DNA of 64,000 nucleotides from Yamagishiella unicocca (Eukaryota > Chlorophyta > Chlorophyceae > Chlamydomonadales > Volvocaceae): positions 1 through 64,000 of the forward strand of contig BDSL01000119.1 of NCBI GenBank assembly GCA_003116995.1. The letters run 5' to 3'. The position numbers were made by a program, and so were the translations under genes. Shown in pieces: positions 1 through 11,460 of the stretch (position 1 is its first letter; each line of letters begins with the position of its first letter). The notes beneath the pieces are model-generated. The model was not told the origin of the DNA, did not search any database, and saw nothing but the letters and a program-made list of their open reading frames with translations.

Positions 1-584
1 TTCGTTTCACGGCAGTTATTAGTGGATGGATCCTAAATACTGTTACATTGGATTCGAATATCGCTCATGTCCGTCGAAGAAACGCCAAAGGGAGTATTAG
101 CGTGTATCGAGGCCAACGCTATCTACATATGACCGCGTGCCCGGACTACCTGCTGCATGCGGCGTGAAGCAGCTTCCAACCATGCAAACAGGATTTCTGA
201 TCAAAGCTCCGAAGCCACCTGGCCTCGATCAAAGCTAACCGCCAAAGCAATCGGCCCCGGAATGTATCCGCTTTTTGGCCGACCTCCTCATCGCTGCGTT
301 AATAGCTGCACCGCGCCTTGCTGACGACACCGCGCGTGCCGGCGTTTAAACTAACCGCGTCGCTGTGTGGGCATGCATTTGCATAGGGACGAATGCACGC
401 GTCGTACCTATCAAAACGTCCACCTCCATCAAAACGTCCAACCATCACGCATGCACCTCCATAAAAATAAAACTCGCGTGCGTGCCTTCCGACCATATCA
501 AATTCCGACCATATCAAACGGACGTGTTTTTTTGCGAATGTAGGCAACGAGCACCTTCAGCATCGTGTGGGGCATGTCCACCGG
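1..584. other. No recognisable gene
   Basis: I see no conserved motif or splice-phased exon here. It may be an intron or upstream part of cyclase copy 1, because the PAS-type exons present in copy 2 (13.6-14.1 kb) have no counterpart inside the window for copy 1. Confidence 0.4.
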
Positions 585-1966
585 GTGTTGCCAGCTGCAG
601 CCTCCTACGCCACATCCAATAATGTCGTCTCTAGGCAGACGTCGGCGCGGCATTGCAGCCGTGATGCTGATACCACGGACGACAATCCTGCTTGGGCTGC
701 CCACGTGGTCATCAAGTCTAACTCGCTAGCATCGCAGCTCCCAGCTGTCGCCTCCTTGCCGCTCGCTGGGGGCGGCTCGAGGGTGTTGCATTTGCGTCCT
801 CACTGAAGAACGCCCCAGGCATCAGCTTCGACTCAATTACAATGTTGGTGAGGTTTGGCGCACGTACTCGCCAGGGGAGGTGGTGGCGGTGGAGCTCAGT
901 CCATCCACGCCGCCGCGCCCAGCGCACTACTGCAAGCGCCGCCCGCACGGGCAGCAGCAGCTGCGCCGGTTGTGTGGAGGGCGGTAGGGGCCAAGGGCCG
1001 CGCGCTACAGTTCGTGTATCCGTCGGCAGCAGCGCATCATCAGGTCCAACGCACTACGATGCCCTATGCGATGAAGCGTGATACCCGCCAGCAGCAGCCT
1101 GGGGGTTCCTCGAGCTTTAGCCACCAGAGGATAGTGGGCGCAGCAGCCGCTGTAGGAACCCGTTGGCAGGCTCGGCTGCAGAAAGGCGTGTGGACATAGT
1201 CAACGCGGTCCGCCCGCAGCAACGAACTGGACCATATCGCCTGGGGCGGTGTCCAATGGAGGCAGCGACGTCACATACACCTTCGCCAATGATGCTGATG
1301 AGTGCGGCACTGGGCAACCTCTAGCACGGGGGGGGACATCGGCCTCATTAACTCACCATTATCAGCTGCATGGAGGTCGTACACGAGAGAAGTACTGCCG
1401 AGCAACGTTGTCAGCGCTGAGACAAGCCTTCTGGCCTCAAGCAATCGACAGAGCTGGCCAGGACTCGCTTCGCCGGAGCAGCCGCCGCCTCCACCACAGC
1501 AGCCGCGTCCCATGAAGCTACTGCTGTTTCCACGGCGGAAGCTTTTTACGAGCCTCCTATTACTGCCTTCAGCAGCTTAAACGATTCAGATGCGCTCGCG
1601 ACAGCTGCCCTGTCCAAGGCCATCGGCCCCGGCAGCGAGCCTGCATAAGGCCTCAGCCCTCGCGATAGCTGCTCTGCGAGAGCAGGCTGCTGCCACCATC
1701 ACCCCAGCCGCTGCCTGGCGTAACACTACTGCCTCCATGAACAATTCCTGGCGTGATGCCACTGTCCCAGCACAGCGGGTGGAGAGTGATGGGCACGGGG
1801 AAACGCACGCGAATGGGTATGAGGCTCCTACGATGGACACTGCCAGCGGCGGCGGCCACGATCCTGCTGCTGCTTCTGGCGTGGAGGCGGGCGAGTGCTG
1901 GCACGAGGTGTGGGCTACTCGTGCAGTGGACCCGGTGACAGGGAGGACGCCATCATACTGTCGCAG
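585..1966 (+). pseudogene. Cyclase copy 1: degenerate Ser/Ala-rich linker exon
   Basis: The end encodes GECWHEVWATRAVDPVTG, the last strand of the PAS-like sensor domain found before volvocine cyclase domains, and is followed by a GTGAGG donor. The matching exon of copy 2 ends at 17526. Copy 1 reads GACAGGGAGG where copy 2 has GACGGGGGAGG, a 1-nt loss that takes the frame out of the EDAIILSQ ending. Further upstream, similarity to copy 2 is patchy (for example around 640-700 and 1230-1270) and no single open frame covers it. The 5' limit is a guess. Confidence 0.6.
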
Positions 1967-2471
1967 GTGAGGAGGAGGAGCGGGGAGGTAGGGGAAGGAT
2001 GGAGGAGCTGGAGGGAGGGCACGCAGGTGGTGATATGAGGACGAGCGGGGAGGGGAAAGGAGGAGCTGGAGGTAGGGCAGGTGGTGATATGAGGGGGAGT
2101 GCGTGGGGAGGGGATACGGTTTCGGAGCGGACGAGCGAAAGGGCCGGAGAGGTGCGTGCACGCAGGCAGGGTGGGACGGCGGTTTCGGAGCAGACAGTAG
2201 CTGCTGTGGTGTCATGCCCGGTAGGTGGAAAGCGGCGCTTTCAAGTGCACCGCCGCCTACCTCATGGCGTGTGCGGAGGGGCGGGCAGGCAGGCAGGCAA
2301 TGCGTCAATAGCCGCGCGACACCGCGTTAGCTACGTCCATGCAAGGCAATAATGTTGATCGCTCACAAGAATGAGGGCGCTCACGCACGAGGTGCGTGGG
2401 CATTATAAAATCCTAATAATAATCCGCAACGCCCGCCCTCACTTTTCCCGTTTACTACTCGTCCTCCGCAG

Positions 2472-2588
2472 CACGACGTGAGTGCCAAGGTTGTGGTGGA
2501 ACGGCACCTGGCGCTGGTGATGGAAACGGAGCACCGCCTGCTGGAGCAGCTCTTCCCGGCGACACATACTGCAGTACATCACAGAAGA
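2472..2588 (+). pseudogene. Cyclase copy 1: signalling-helix exon with +1 frameshift
   Basis: Encodes HDVSAKVVVERHLALVMETE and continues to LLEQLFP, the dimerisation helix that links the PAS domain to the cyclase domain. It is 117 nt against 116 nt in copy 2 (18798-18913). An extra G near 2558 (CCCGGCGACAC against CCCGCGACAC) shifts the frame just before RHILQYITEE. Flanked by CGCAG and GTGAGT. Confidence 0.8.
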
Positions 2589-3170
2589 GTGAGTACGGAG
2601 GCGGGCCGAGACACGCGAAGCTGTTATTATTATTGGCGTACTTGGCGCATTTGTGCGTGGTGGTTAGTCTTAGCTATCCAGCGACATACAGTCCCGCTGG
2701 TACGTTTTTCGGTTGACCACTGAGGGTGGTAAGCAAGAGGGTGAGCGACGTGCATGGAAATTCAAGCAACATTCGTAACACTTGCTTGGTGCGTGTTGTG
2801 GCGGTGTGGTATGGAGACGCACGGACACGTGACACGCTCCGTAATTAGCCCAAGTGTTTCGTCCATTACGGCCGAGCGGTACAATTCCCTCGCTCCCAGT
2901 CATTCCCGCTTTTACATGCGTTCATGCTTACATACTTCGCCACATAACGCATCGTGCACGTACGCCCAGCTGCAGTCAAAGACCGACAGCAGGGAACAGC
3001 TGCTGGCAATTTGAATCCATCTTACTTGAACGCGGACAACTGGACGAGATAAATTCCTGTGGATACACGTGCGTGCTCACAAATCCGTCACATCATCGCA
3101 CACGGCACCAAACTGTCAACTTACAACTGGCCTTCGTACGGTGCCGTTATCGAATTTCCGTTGCCCACAG

Positions 3171-3378
3171 GTGGACCAACGAAGTGATCCGCGCTGAGGC
3201 TGCGGCGACCGCTTCGCGCTCCACGTTCAGCCCAGCTCTACCCGCCGGCAAGCGGCCAAGGGACTGCGTCCGTAAGAGCAACAAGCCTATAAAGAACGGC
3301 GTGCTTTCACGACCCGGCCAGTCCCGGATGCATCCCGTCGTCCGGGACTGCAGTGCTCTCGCCACCTGGCACGACCAG
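3171..3378 (+). CDS. Cyclase copy 1: exon before the catalytic domain
   Basis: Begins after a CCCACAG acceptor and ends in CSALATWHDQ before GTACGTAG. It is 208 nt, one nucleotide plus 69 codons, so its phase fits the previous exon of copy 2. It is the uninterrupted counterpart of the copy 2 exon that holds the retrotransposon, and it gives the expected empty-site sequence. Confidence 0.75.
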
Positions 3379-3528
3379 GTACGTAGATAGGTCCTGATTG
3401 GTTGGCCGGAACACATACATACATGTATGGCTATTCGATCGGTGCCATCTCATAGGTCGCTAGCTGGTCGTTAGTAGTAGTAGCCGTTACAATGGCCGTT
3501 AGTGCTGCATGTCCACGTGGCTAGCCCA

Positions 3529-3572
3529 CCTTGTTGGCGCAAATTTTATTATTACAATCTGCGCCAACAAGG
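3529..3572. repeat. Perfect 13-bp inverted repeat
   Basis: CCTTGTTGGCGCA at 3529-3541 is repeated as its reverse complement at 3560-3572, with an 18-nt AT-rich loop. It lies in an intron of cyclase copy 1 and could be a small foldback element; no function is evident. Confidence 0.75.
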
Positions 3573-4023
3573 AGATCTAATCATTGTAATCATAAGATAA
3601 AGTTGGAATGGCAGCGACAGGTAGCTAGATAGCTAGGCGTGGGTGGGGATGACGAATAGCCGTACGCGCGTACTCCAGCCCGGTGGATTGGGGTGGGTCG
3701 ATGCATGAATTGAGCATGGCATGTGATATCTTTATTATCTGGCGCGCACCTGCTGTATGTGGCTCTGCATGTTACCTGAACGTGGACCTTATAAGTAGTA
3801 TGTGTCCGCATATATACAAGCGCACGGTTACCACAGAATGATCATAAAGAAATGTAGCATGCATGCTTGCTTGCTCCCTGTCGTTCGGAGGCACTGCTGA
3901 GTGCCAGCGGCTGGCACGCTCCATGCATGGCGTACACATAGTCTAGCCTGTAAGGCCTTATTACGCGCCAAACGTTTGTTAGTTCGTTGGTCCCCGCCTG
4001 ACGCGATTGCGTGTATGTTGCAG

Positions 4024-4051
4024 GTCACGCTGCTGTTTGCTGACATCAAAG
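4024..4051 (+). CDS. Cyclase copy 1: catalytic exon 1 (28 nt)
   Basis: A tiny exon encoding VTLLFADIK, with the first metal-binding Asp. It lies between TTGCAG and GTGCGT. It has the same length as the copy 2 exon at 26160-26187. Confidence 0.85.
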
Positions 4052-4346
4052 GTGCGTCGAGGGAGCGAGATTCCTACCTGCCTGCTCATGCGGGCCACAT
4101 GCAGATCGTCGTGAACAAGCAAAGAAACACGTACGCATTCACGCGCTTACTACTTGCTGCATGCTTACGGCGGGCGGCGGGCGCACTGCTGCTCGCGACT
4201 CAACTTCCTGACCTGCCTGACTCACGCATGGCCCATCCACTTTAAAGCGGATCCATTTTTTGTGATCAGTGTGCTTGCTTGCGTATTCGTGCTGTATATG
4301 TTGGAAGAATGCACCCGCGAGTGACGGCACAATCAAGCAACGGGCG

Positions 4347-4362
4347 GTGTGTGTGTGTGTTG
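4347..4362. repeat. (GT)n microsatellite
   Basis: A run of about eight GT units inside an intron of cyclase copy 1. Confidence 0.8.
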
Positions 4363-5450
4363 GTTTGAGATATGTTGTCTTCAGTGACCGACTCTAGCTC
4401 CTTATTTAAAGCCCCCAACGGTATCACCGTCTTCCTCTGATACCGCTAGGAAGCAAGTGCAAAATGGATATTGGTGTGAACAGGCCTCACCCTCGTACGC
4501 CTTTGTTGAGCCTATCTAACTGCGCTTGCTTTAAACCCTTGACCTTATTAAACCCTCAGTTTCAAATAGCCCCCAGGTCTGCCTGAGCCTCAGCTTGGCG
4601 GCCCGGGCAAAAACACCCCCTAGTAACCGGAACGAAACTACGAAGTAAAGGGAGAGGATGGGCGCGCGGCGGGGAAGAAACTAGGTGGAAGCTTGCGAGC
4701 CTCCTGCCCCCGCGCGCGCGCCGGCGGCGGCCTGGAGTTCCCCAACCGAGCGACTTGTCTGACTATCGACGCCGTGTCGACCTGACGCAGTTCTCAGAGT
4801 TATATGAATAAGTTGTATTCGGAGACATCATGGACTTCGGCCGCAGACGCTGCCGGAGGTCTTGCCGCCGGCTGCGGGTCCTCGCCTCCAGGGAGGGAGA
4901 GCTCGCGCGCCCGCCGTGCGTGCTTTGAAACCAGCCGTGTCGTACGCATGCGGCTGCCTCCCCGTCTTGCCCGCGTGCACGCCCTCCCTTCCACCCAAGC
5001 AAAAGACGAAGCGGTTACCGATCGACATTCGTTACTCCTAACAAAACATGTTTTCATCTAGCGCCGAAAATACGCGTTCGTTGATTGCCGCGCGCTGAGC
5101 CGCGAAGCAAGCCACGGGGCGCGGATTGGTTCATTCGTTCACCACTAAGACCGAAACTCGGCAAACGGCGACGGATATGGACTAACCAGCCGCGGGGCGT
5201 GTGTTTCCACGGCTGGGACAGCTCCCAGGCAAGATGACGTAATTGTATGCGCGGTTTTGTCCCGCATGTCTTGCCCGCGTTGTTTATTAGTAGGTACCAC
5301 GGTAGGTCTGCATCAGGAGCGCAGATAATAGCCCTGCCTCTGCATTGAGCCCCTTCCATCCCAGCGCGCTATCGAAGCCTCGCTCTGTCCTCCAACGACA
5401 AACCGTAAACGCCATTAATAACGAGAGAAGGGTTGTTTGCCTATCCACAG

Positions 5451-5557
5451 GCTTCACGCCGATGTGCAAGGAGGTCCAGCCATGCGCCGTCATGAGGATG
5501 CTCAACGACCTGTTCAGCCGCTTCGACTCGCTGCTGGACGGCTGTGGAGTGTACAAG
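5451..5557 (+). CDS. Cyclase copy 1: catalytic exon 2
   Basis: Encodes GFTPMCKEVQPCAVMRMLND and continues to GCGVYK, between CCACAG and GTAGGT. With the 28-nt exon it makes exactly 45 codons. Confidence 0.88.
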
Positions 5558-5749
5558 GTAGGTACGGCGCGGCCGCGGAGTCACAGCGGCAGCCAAGGCG
5601 ATATTGCATAATATTTCTTTGGACGAGTGCCTGGCGGCGTGCATGTGCGTCCCCGCGACGGCGACGCAAAAGAAACGAACTAACTAACATACTAACCTGG
5701 CTTATATGCTGAATATATGAATAGTTTTCTACTGCCTTGTTTTCCGTAG

Positions 5750-5878
5750 GTGGAGACCATCGGCGACTGCTACGTGGTTGCTGGCGGGTTGGTGCACGAG
5801 GACGCGGACGGCATGCTGGCGGTCCGGGACCGGCGCCAGGACCCGCTGCAGGCGCAAAAGGTCTTCACCTTCGCAAAG
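5750..5878 (+). CDS. Cyclase copy 1: catalytic exon 3
   Basis: 43 codons, VETIGDCYVVAGG to KVFTFAK. It contains the guanine-selective Glu and the second metal-binding Asp. Flanked by CCGTAG and GTGCGC. Confidence 0.9.
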
Positions 5879-6109
5879 GTGCGCTGCATTGCAAGGACAC
5901 CGGTTGTCGTACATGCTAGCTGCTGATATTCTACTAGAACTTGATGCCACTACTGCTGCTGCACAGGCAGCAGGGGGGAAATTCACGATCGATAGTTACG
6001 TCTGCTGGCTCAGGATGTAGTATTCACGGACGTAAGCTGTTCGCTGGTAGGACTTCCACCAATTGGTCCTCATGTCGCGTGTGGTAGAACGGTGTGGCGA
6101 CGCATGCAG

Positions 6110-6364
6110 GCCATGCTGGAGGCCGCCCAGGAGGTGAAGCTGCCCACCACTGGGGAGCCCGTCCAGATCCGTGTGGGCATCCACACCGGCCCCGTGGTCA
6201 GCGGCGTGGTGGGCACCCGCATGCCGCGATTCTGCCTCTTCGGCGACACCGTCAACACGGCCTCCCGCATGGAGAGCGGCGGCGTCCCTGGAGCCATCCA
6301 CGCCAGCGCCACCACGCAGGCGCTGCTGCCAGACCAGGCGTGGACGCCGACGGAAGGCATCCAG
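6110..6364 (+). CDS. Cyclase copy 1: catalytic exon 4
   Basis: 85 codons, [12 protein letters not shown] to WTPTEGIQ. It includes [21 protein letters not shown] and the Asn/Arg catalytic pair. The start after GCATGCAG is chosen because it keeps phase 0 and gives the usual FAK-AMLEAA junction. Confidence 0.9.
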
Positions 6365-6454
6365 GTAGGGAGGGAGGGGGCGGCTGCGCAACTACGTAGG
6401 TGCCGTGCGACTGCTTCAACCGTACGTGGAAATGGGCTTGCTCATGCCGCCGTC

Positions 6455-6602
6455 GCCGGTTATATATACCACCTAGCTACCATGTGCCTGCTGTGTAGGG
6501 TAGGTCTTATTACATACCACCTACCATGCGCCTGCTGTGTAGGGTAGGTCTTATCACATACCACCTACCATGCGCCTGCTGTGTAGGGTAGGTCTTATTA
6601 CA
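6455..6602. repeat. Tandem repeat, about 51 bp x 3, in intron
   Basis: Three near-identical units containing CCTGCTGTGTAGGGTAGGTC. They lie between the last two exons of cyclase copy 1 and are absent from the matching intron of copy 2, so they arose after the duplication or were lost there. Confidence 0.85.
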
Positions 6603-6820
6603 TTTGAACGCAGTGGACTGCCGCGGGCCACTTTGTCAGACCTCGACTCCCGATAGGTACTCTTCCGGATCCCCCATCCGCCTCGCGGGTCGCCTGGCTC
6701 TCATCGCCCATTCCGTCCATCGATCGAAGCACGGTCCGCCTTGCCCCCGTACGCATTCACCGACGCCAAATGCATCCCCGCCCGTTACCCCGCCGCCCGG
6801 CTGCTTCCCGCCCCATCCAG

Positions 6821-6922
6821 GTCAAAGGCAAGGGTCACTTGCAGACGTGGCTGTGGCGTCCCCAGGTGCCGTACCAGCACACAGCGGCCGTAGCGGAACA
6901 TGGGGTACATACCGCCCCATGA
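6821..6922 (+). CDS. Cyclase copy 1: last exon
   Basis: Starts VKGKGHLQTWLW, the phosphate-binding Lys region that closes the cyclase fold, and ends at TGA 6920-6922. Copy 2 ends at the same codon after three extra codons. Confidence 0.85.
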   Translation, partial: VKGKGHLQTWLWRPQVPYQHTAAVAEHGVHTAP

Positions 6923-7259
6923 CACACGCACGGGCAGCTGCTAGGCGACATTGTTGAGCGGCAGCAGTATCACTTTCTATAATTCTCGGACTGAGAAGAC
7001 TTGGAAAGCTGACGCTGGCTATCGCATTGATCGATAGCGTGCGCCGCGTGCCCTGGGGTTGCCTCCCGAGGTATTGAGGGGCTGGGTGTACGTACATCAA
7101 TGGCCGCAGAGGTGTTAAGTGGGTGTACGTCAATGGCTGCAGAGGTGCTCGCTCGAATGTACGCGGCGATCGTTGCTATCGATCGTGTTCTTCATCAGCA
7201 GGTCCTCTGCAAGCAACAAACAGATCGCATGACGTGCACTCCTGCATGCTGTACTTGTG
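6923..7259. other. Intergenic, nothing recognised
   Basis: The 3' flank of cyclase copy 1. Two short direct repeats around TCAATGGC(C/T)GCAGAGGTG occur at about 7098-7145. No coding motif is seen. Confidence 0.4.
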
Positions 7260-7260
7260 A

Positions 7261-7468
7261 ACTGTTTGGTTTCGGGGTCAACGCTTTGTTTTTGGGGTCA
7301 ATGGTTTGGTTTCCGGGTCAATTGTTCGGTTTCGGGGTCATTTGTTGGTTTTCGGGGTCAATGGTTTGGTTTTGAGGTCAATTGTTCGGTTTCGGGGCGA
7401 GTTGTTTGGTTTTCGGGGTTAATTGTTTGTTTTCAGGGTCAATGGTTTGGTTAGGGGGCCAATGTATG
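7261..7468. repeat. Minisatellite with GTTTCGGGGTCAATGGTTTG-like units
   Basis: About nine degenerate units of 20-24 bp rich in GGTTT and GGGGTCA. The open frames across it are simply translations of the repeat. Confidence 0.85.
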
Positions 7469-9930
7469 GTTGGTTTTGGGGAGGGATGCAATAGAACGAA
7501 GGTGTGCGAGGCGAGGATCAGAAGCCAATCAGTCAGTCGCACACGCTGGCGGCGCTAGATGGAGAATTTGCGCATAGCTGCATACTCAGTGCTTGTGTTT
7601 GTACAAGTGCTTTTACAGAGTTGTCGGGCAGGGGCCGGAGGATTTATTTTGGTACTGTGGTGTGTACTCCGTTCGATGCGGGCGGGGGCGGGGCAGTACT
7701 GGCGTAATATCACGTAAATTAGGTACTAGACGACGGGAAGAGTGAAATACCATTTTTAATTTGGATGCTGGACGGAAACGGACGGGGGATCATTTGGCTC
7801 TCGACGGGAAGAGTCGTCGTAAATGCCCTTTTAAATTTGGATGCCTGGACGGAAACGGACTGGGGATCATTTGGCTCTCGAACAGATAGATGCTGTCACA
7901 GTCTTTGCGCCACAGTAGTATTGGTATCGTTAACCTGTGTTTGACCGTTCACGGGGCACACACAGTTTCGTGGCTTTCGCAGAAGACCTTTGTTAGTTGA
8001 ACCACGATGCATCCTGCATGGCGGCGGGGCAAGCAGAATTACGGGAAGAATCTGGTGTGTTTGCAGGCGGGATGCGCGGCGGTTACTTGTAGGCTATCTA
8101 GGTGAGGGACGGATGTATGGCTGGGCGGCGCGGGTTTGCGAGTTGCGACTGTCAATCAAGCCACCGCACGCGTGTAACCGTCTGCTCCTGTGCCCCCCAC
8201 GGCACGAATTTCTGTTTGTGTTGCGTGGGCTGATGATGCTTTGTAAGGATGGTGGTTTAGGGTTTGTGGGCTCGCCGAGAGCGGGACGTGCGATGCTTTG
8301 TAAGGATGGTGGTTTATTTAGGGTATGTAAGGATGGTAAGGAATCTTCTTGTTTATTTGCGTTTTGGGGTGTCCCATTGCTGATTTAGCCTATCTCTAGA
8401 TTGGCGTCCCTGCGTATGCTTGCTGTTGCGGTCGGTAGGTCGCCGTACGTTAGCGCTCGTTGCCTATCCTGACCTATCTTATGCCGTAGCCTGCCCCTGA
8501 AGACATCCTTCCTTCTGTAGTCTACAGACCCTGGCCCAGGCGGCACGTATGCCGGCGATGGAAGTAGCAGCGTGCTTAATTGCTGATTTGGTCTGTGTTG
8601 TTTGAGAGGTATTTCATGACCGGCGCGCGCCTTCCAGCAGCCGTTTCGGGTATCCACAAGCTCGTTCGGCATTTAACCATACACAATGATCATCTTCGTT
8701 GCTGTTAGTCGGTCGGCGCTTGTCGTGCTGTTTACAGTATGCCAACGGACAAAACGTCCACCGTCATCAAGCACGGCGTGCACTCAATCTATCGCTAGAT
8801 AGGTGTGCCGGTGTTGGCGCGGGGACGGGTAGCTTGGTGGTAATAGTACTTGTTGTAGGTTGTTGTGAAGAATGTTGGGCATACATATATATCGTCTCAA
8901 GGTACTTCGCGCTCGTTTTCAAGGCTTGGAGGTGAAGAAACGTAGACCTCGCTCATAACCTCTAAGCTGGGTTGTATACGGAATGCCCTACATTGACCTT
9001 GAGGATATCGCGTACTGCTCTCCCGCTTTCGCTCGGCGCTCCGCATCTTCACTTGAAGCGATTTGCTGAGGTTTTGATGTAAGGCTCCACTTTCCACCCC
9101 GCCACCCTGTGGTGAGGTTCTGGCTCAGCCCAGCGGCGATCGAGGCCTTGCCTACCTCCAGGTTCCTCGAGCGAGTCCGCCTGGTCACGTGCAGATGTCG
9201 GCTATCGGCTCCATCCGTTAATTCCTAGCGGGCGGTGCTGGCTGCTGCTGGTTTTACCTCTTGACTGTTGACGTGTGTCTTGGTGGTTTGCCATTATTAT
9301 GGCATTGCGGTAGTAGTAACTGTTACAGTAGTGCGGTGCTGCTGGGTTCTGTCTCTTTCGTCTCCTTCATGCAGTGTCCGGCGATGTGCCAGGTGGTTCT
9401 GCCATTTGGTCTGGGGCCCACTGTAACAATTGCTACGTACTAACCCCACATACATGTCGAATGGTTTGTTCGACATGTGTCCCTTTCTTCCTGCGTCCCT
9501 TTCAGCAGTGTCAGGTGATGCGCCCGCGGGCGCATCGGCCGATGGCTCTACCTTCTGGTCGGGGGCCCACCGTATTAGTTACTACTACTACTACTACATT
9601 GTTTTCATTACTCATTTGCAAGTGCCGGGCGAGAGGCGGATGTACGTTACATGCATCGATCGCAGGAAACAACGTCTGCCGAGCCCGTTTTGAAAGATAT
9701 CTTAGGGTGTCCTCAAGCATGGGCGAACCCGGACAAGAAGAGGGGTCCATGTCCGTTGTTTTCCCTCTTGCTACATCCAGAGCTGTTAGTTGAACTTTGC
9801 TGTGAAGTCGATGTCCACCTGCAGATTATTGGGCAGGGATCATTGCTCATGCCTATCTACCTGGCAAGAGCGCTGCATGAAACCCAGGGTAGGTTATAGG
9901 GCAAGGGATTGTACGGCGCTTTCAGGCTAC
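7469..9930. other. Intergenic, repeat-bearing, no gene recognised
   Basis: A duplicated 75-bp unit lies at 7729-7880 (GACGGGAAGAGT...GGATCATTTGGCTCTCG twice). A GATGCTTTGTAAGGATGGTG repeat lies at 8236-8330, and a degenerate duplication of about 135 bp at 9340-9580 (each unit has GCAGTGTC and GGGGCCCAC). No protein motif is seen on either strand. Confidence 0.5.
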
Positions 9931-10068
9931 GTCCTGCATGCCTTAGTAACACCCTTGCCCCTGCCCTCTCCCTGCTCTAAGCGCTGCACCTTGCACCCAT
10001 CCAACGCCGCCGCTTCCTCATCCCGCTGCCGGGTAGCTGCCCGCGGGAACAGCAGCTTGCCCGCAGCC

Positions 10069-10680
10069 TCACGCTCCGGCACAGGGCCCTGCGGCCCCCC
10101 CCAGACCCAGCTCCCGGCAGCGCTGGGTAAGCCACTCCCCCTCCGGCTTCTTCGGCAGCTCCAAGCACGTCCAGTGCCAGCCCGTGTTGCACCCATCGCA
10201 GAGCAGCATGCACTTCTGACCACGCGGCGATCCGCAGAGCGCACTCTGTAGGTCCCGTGCCGGGTGGAAGAAGCGCGTGTCCACGATTGGCTCCATCTCC
10301 ATGCGGCAGGGCAGTAGCTGCTCACCTTCCGTCAAACGCCTCAACTGCCGAAAGGGCTCTCGGGCCACTTGGCTGAAGAGACGGTTGTAGTTTGCCAGCC
10401 TCGCAAGGCTTCTCAGCTCTTTTAAGCGAATATTGGCCTTCCCCCCCGAGTCCGCGTTGCTCGCGCACTCGCTATCGCTGCTGCCAGCATCACTGCTGGT
10501 GTCTCGCATGAGCGACAGGTCGGGCGCTGGCGGCAGGGGAGTGTCCGGCGGCTGCTGCAGCGGCGGCGGCTGTGGTGGTGTAGGCGGGGGCGGCAGCGAT
10601 GGCAGCGGTGGCGACGGCAGCGATGGCGATAGCGGCGGCGGCAGCGGCAATGGCGACCCTTTGGCGAAGTCCATGTGCAT
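10069..10680 (-). pseudogene. Retroelement remnant with PHD-like zinc finger
   Basis: The minus-strand frame has a Pro-rich segment, then an acidic Ser/Asp stretch, then RSLARLANYNRLFSQVARE and CMLLCDGCNTGWHWTCL. The last is the C-x2-C...H-x2-C core of a PHD finger, but the closing C-x2-C is reduced to TQRC. From memory, PHD fingers of this type (MLLCDGCNTGWH) are common in LTR retroelements of volvocine algae. Together with the protease-like fragment upstream on the same strand (11066-11460) I read it as a decayed element. A host chromatin gene fragment is the alternative. Confidence 0.45.
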
Positions 10681-10744
10681 GTAGTAGTAACTGTTACAAT
10701 CCCTAGCATTCCAGCCGCCAGTACACGTAAAACCATGGTGTATT

Positions 10745-11150
10745 TACAGGGCGGAGGCAGTGGCAGCGGCGGTGGCAGCGGCGGTGGTGTCAGCAGCGGC
10801 AACGGCCGCTGTGCTTGCGGTGCTGGCGTTGGCCGTAACGATAGCAGCGGTGGCGGCGGTGGCAACAGCGGCAACGGCGGCAGCAGTGATGGCAACGGTG
10901 GCGACGGCGGCGGTGGCGGCGGGAGTGGTGGCGACGACAGCGGCTCTTGTGGCGGCGGCGGCGGAGACGGCGGCGGCTGTGGCGGCTGTGGCGTCAGCTG
11001 CGTCAGCTGCGTCAGCGGGGGTGGCTGCAGCTGCGGCGGTGTCAGCGGCTGTGTCAGCGGCTGTGTCAGTGGCGGCGACGGTGACGGCGGCGACGATGGT
11101 GGCGGCAGTGCTTGCGGCGGCCGCAGCGGCGTTGACGACTGTGACGCAGC
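10745..11150. repeat. GGC-rich triplet/hexamer low-complexity array
   Basis: Long imperfect GGCNGCNGC/GGTGGCAGC array. All six frames stay open through it (Gly/Ser, Ala/Val, Pro or Thr/Ala runs), so the open frames here carry no coding evidence. It separates the protease-like and PHD-like parts of the minus-strand remnant. Confidence 0.85.
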
Positions 11151-11460
11151 GACCATAGTGGCAGCGGCAGGGGCGCCAGAGCCCGCATCTGGCAGGGGAC
11201 CAGTGGCAGCGTTGACTGGTCGAGGTCCCGTCCAGGCAGACGGCACCCCAATATCCGGCGACCGAAGTCCAGCACGACACGCGAGACATCCTCCAGCCAC
11301 AGCGTACCCAACAGAGGTCGAAGGCTTGCGGCCCCGGGACGATGAAGCACTTGACCGTCACCGTGTGTGCTTGCGGAGTGCCAGCCGCGACGGTGAGCGT
11401 CAACGGTATGCAAAACAGCGGGTTCCCGACAAGGATGACAACCCAGGTAGCCGCGCGCAA
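11066..11460 (-). pseudogene. Degenerate aspartic-protease-like retroelement fragment
   Basis: Two overlapping minus-strand frames read GNPLFCIPLTLTVAAGTPQA...VKCFIVPGPQAFDL, then, after a frameshift near 11320, LLGTLWLED...VVLDFGRRILGCR. This resembles the C-terminal half of a retropepsin domain (DLLLGTxWL followed by a hydrophobic strand). The frameshift shows it is dead. The assignment rests on motif shape only. Confidence 0.35.

Larger units (their letters stand above)
585..6922 (+). pseudogene. Guanylate cyclase, copy 1 (probable pseudogene, 5' incomplete)
   Basis: Class III nucleotide cyclase converting GTP to cGMP. Exons: degenerate linker (to 1966), 2472-2588, 3171-3378, 4024-4051, 5451-5557, 5750-5878, 6110-6364, 6821-6922. 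The five catalytic exons join in frame and carry all key residues: metal-binding Asp (LFADIKGFT, codon 4042-4044) and Asp (ETIGD, 5765-5767); guanine-selective Glu (5753-5755) and Cys (PRFCLFGDT, 6233-6235); transition-state Asn and Arg (NTASRM, 6254-6268). KGKG follows in the last exon. Upstream, comparison with copy 2 (13.6-28.8 kb) shows a 1-nt loss near 1942 and a 1-nt gain near 2558, each shifting the frame. I infer a pseudogene, or a gene expressed only from a downstream start; sequencing error is the main alternative. Confidence 0.8.

Noticed and set aside
6089..6109. Catalytic exon 4 of the cyclase starting at ACGGTGTGGCGACGC (TVWRRMQ)
   Set aside because: Conserved in both copies and open, but no AG in the right phase precedes it. 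Starting at GCC after GCATGCAG gives the canonical FAK-AMLEAA junction in both copies, so this piece is the intron end.
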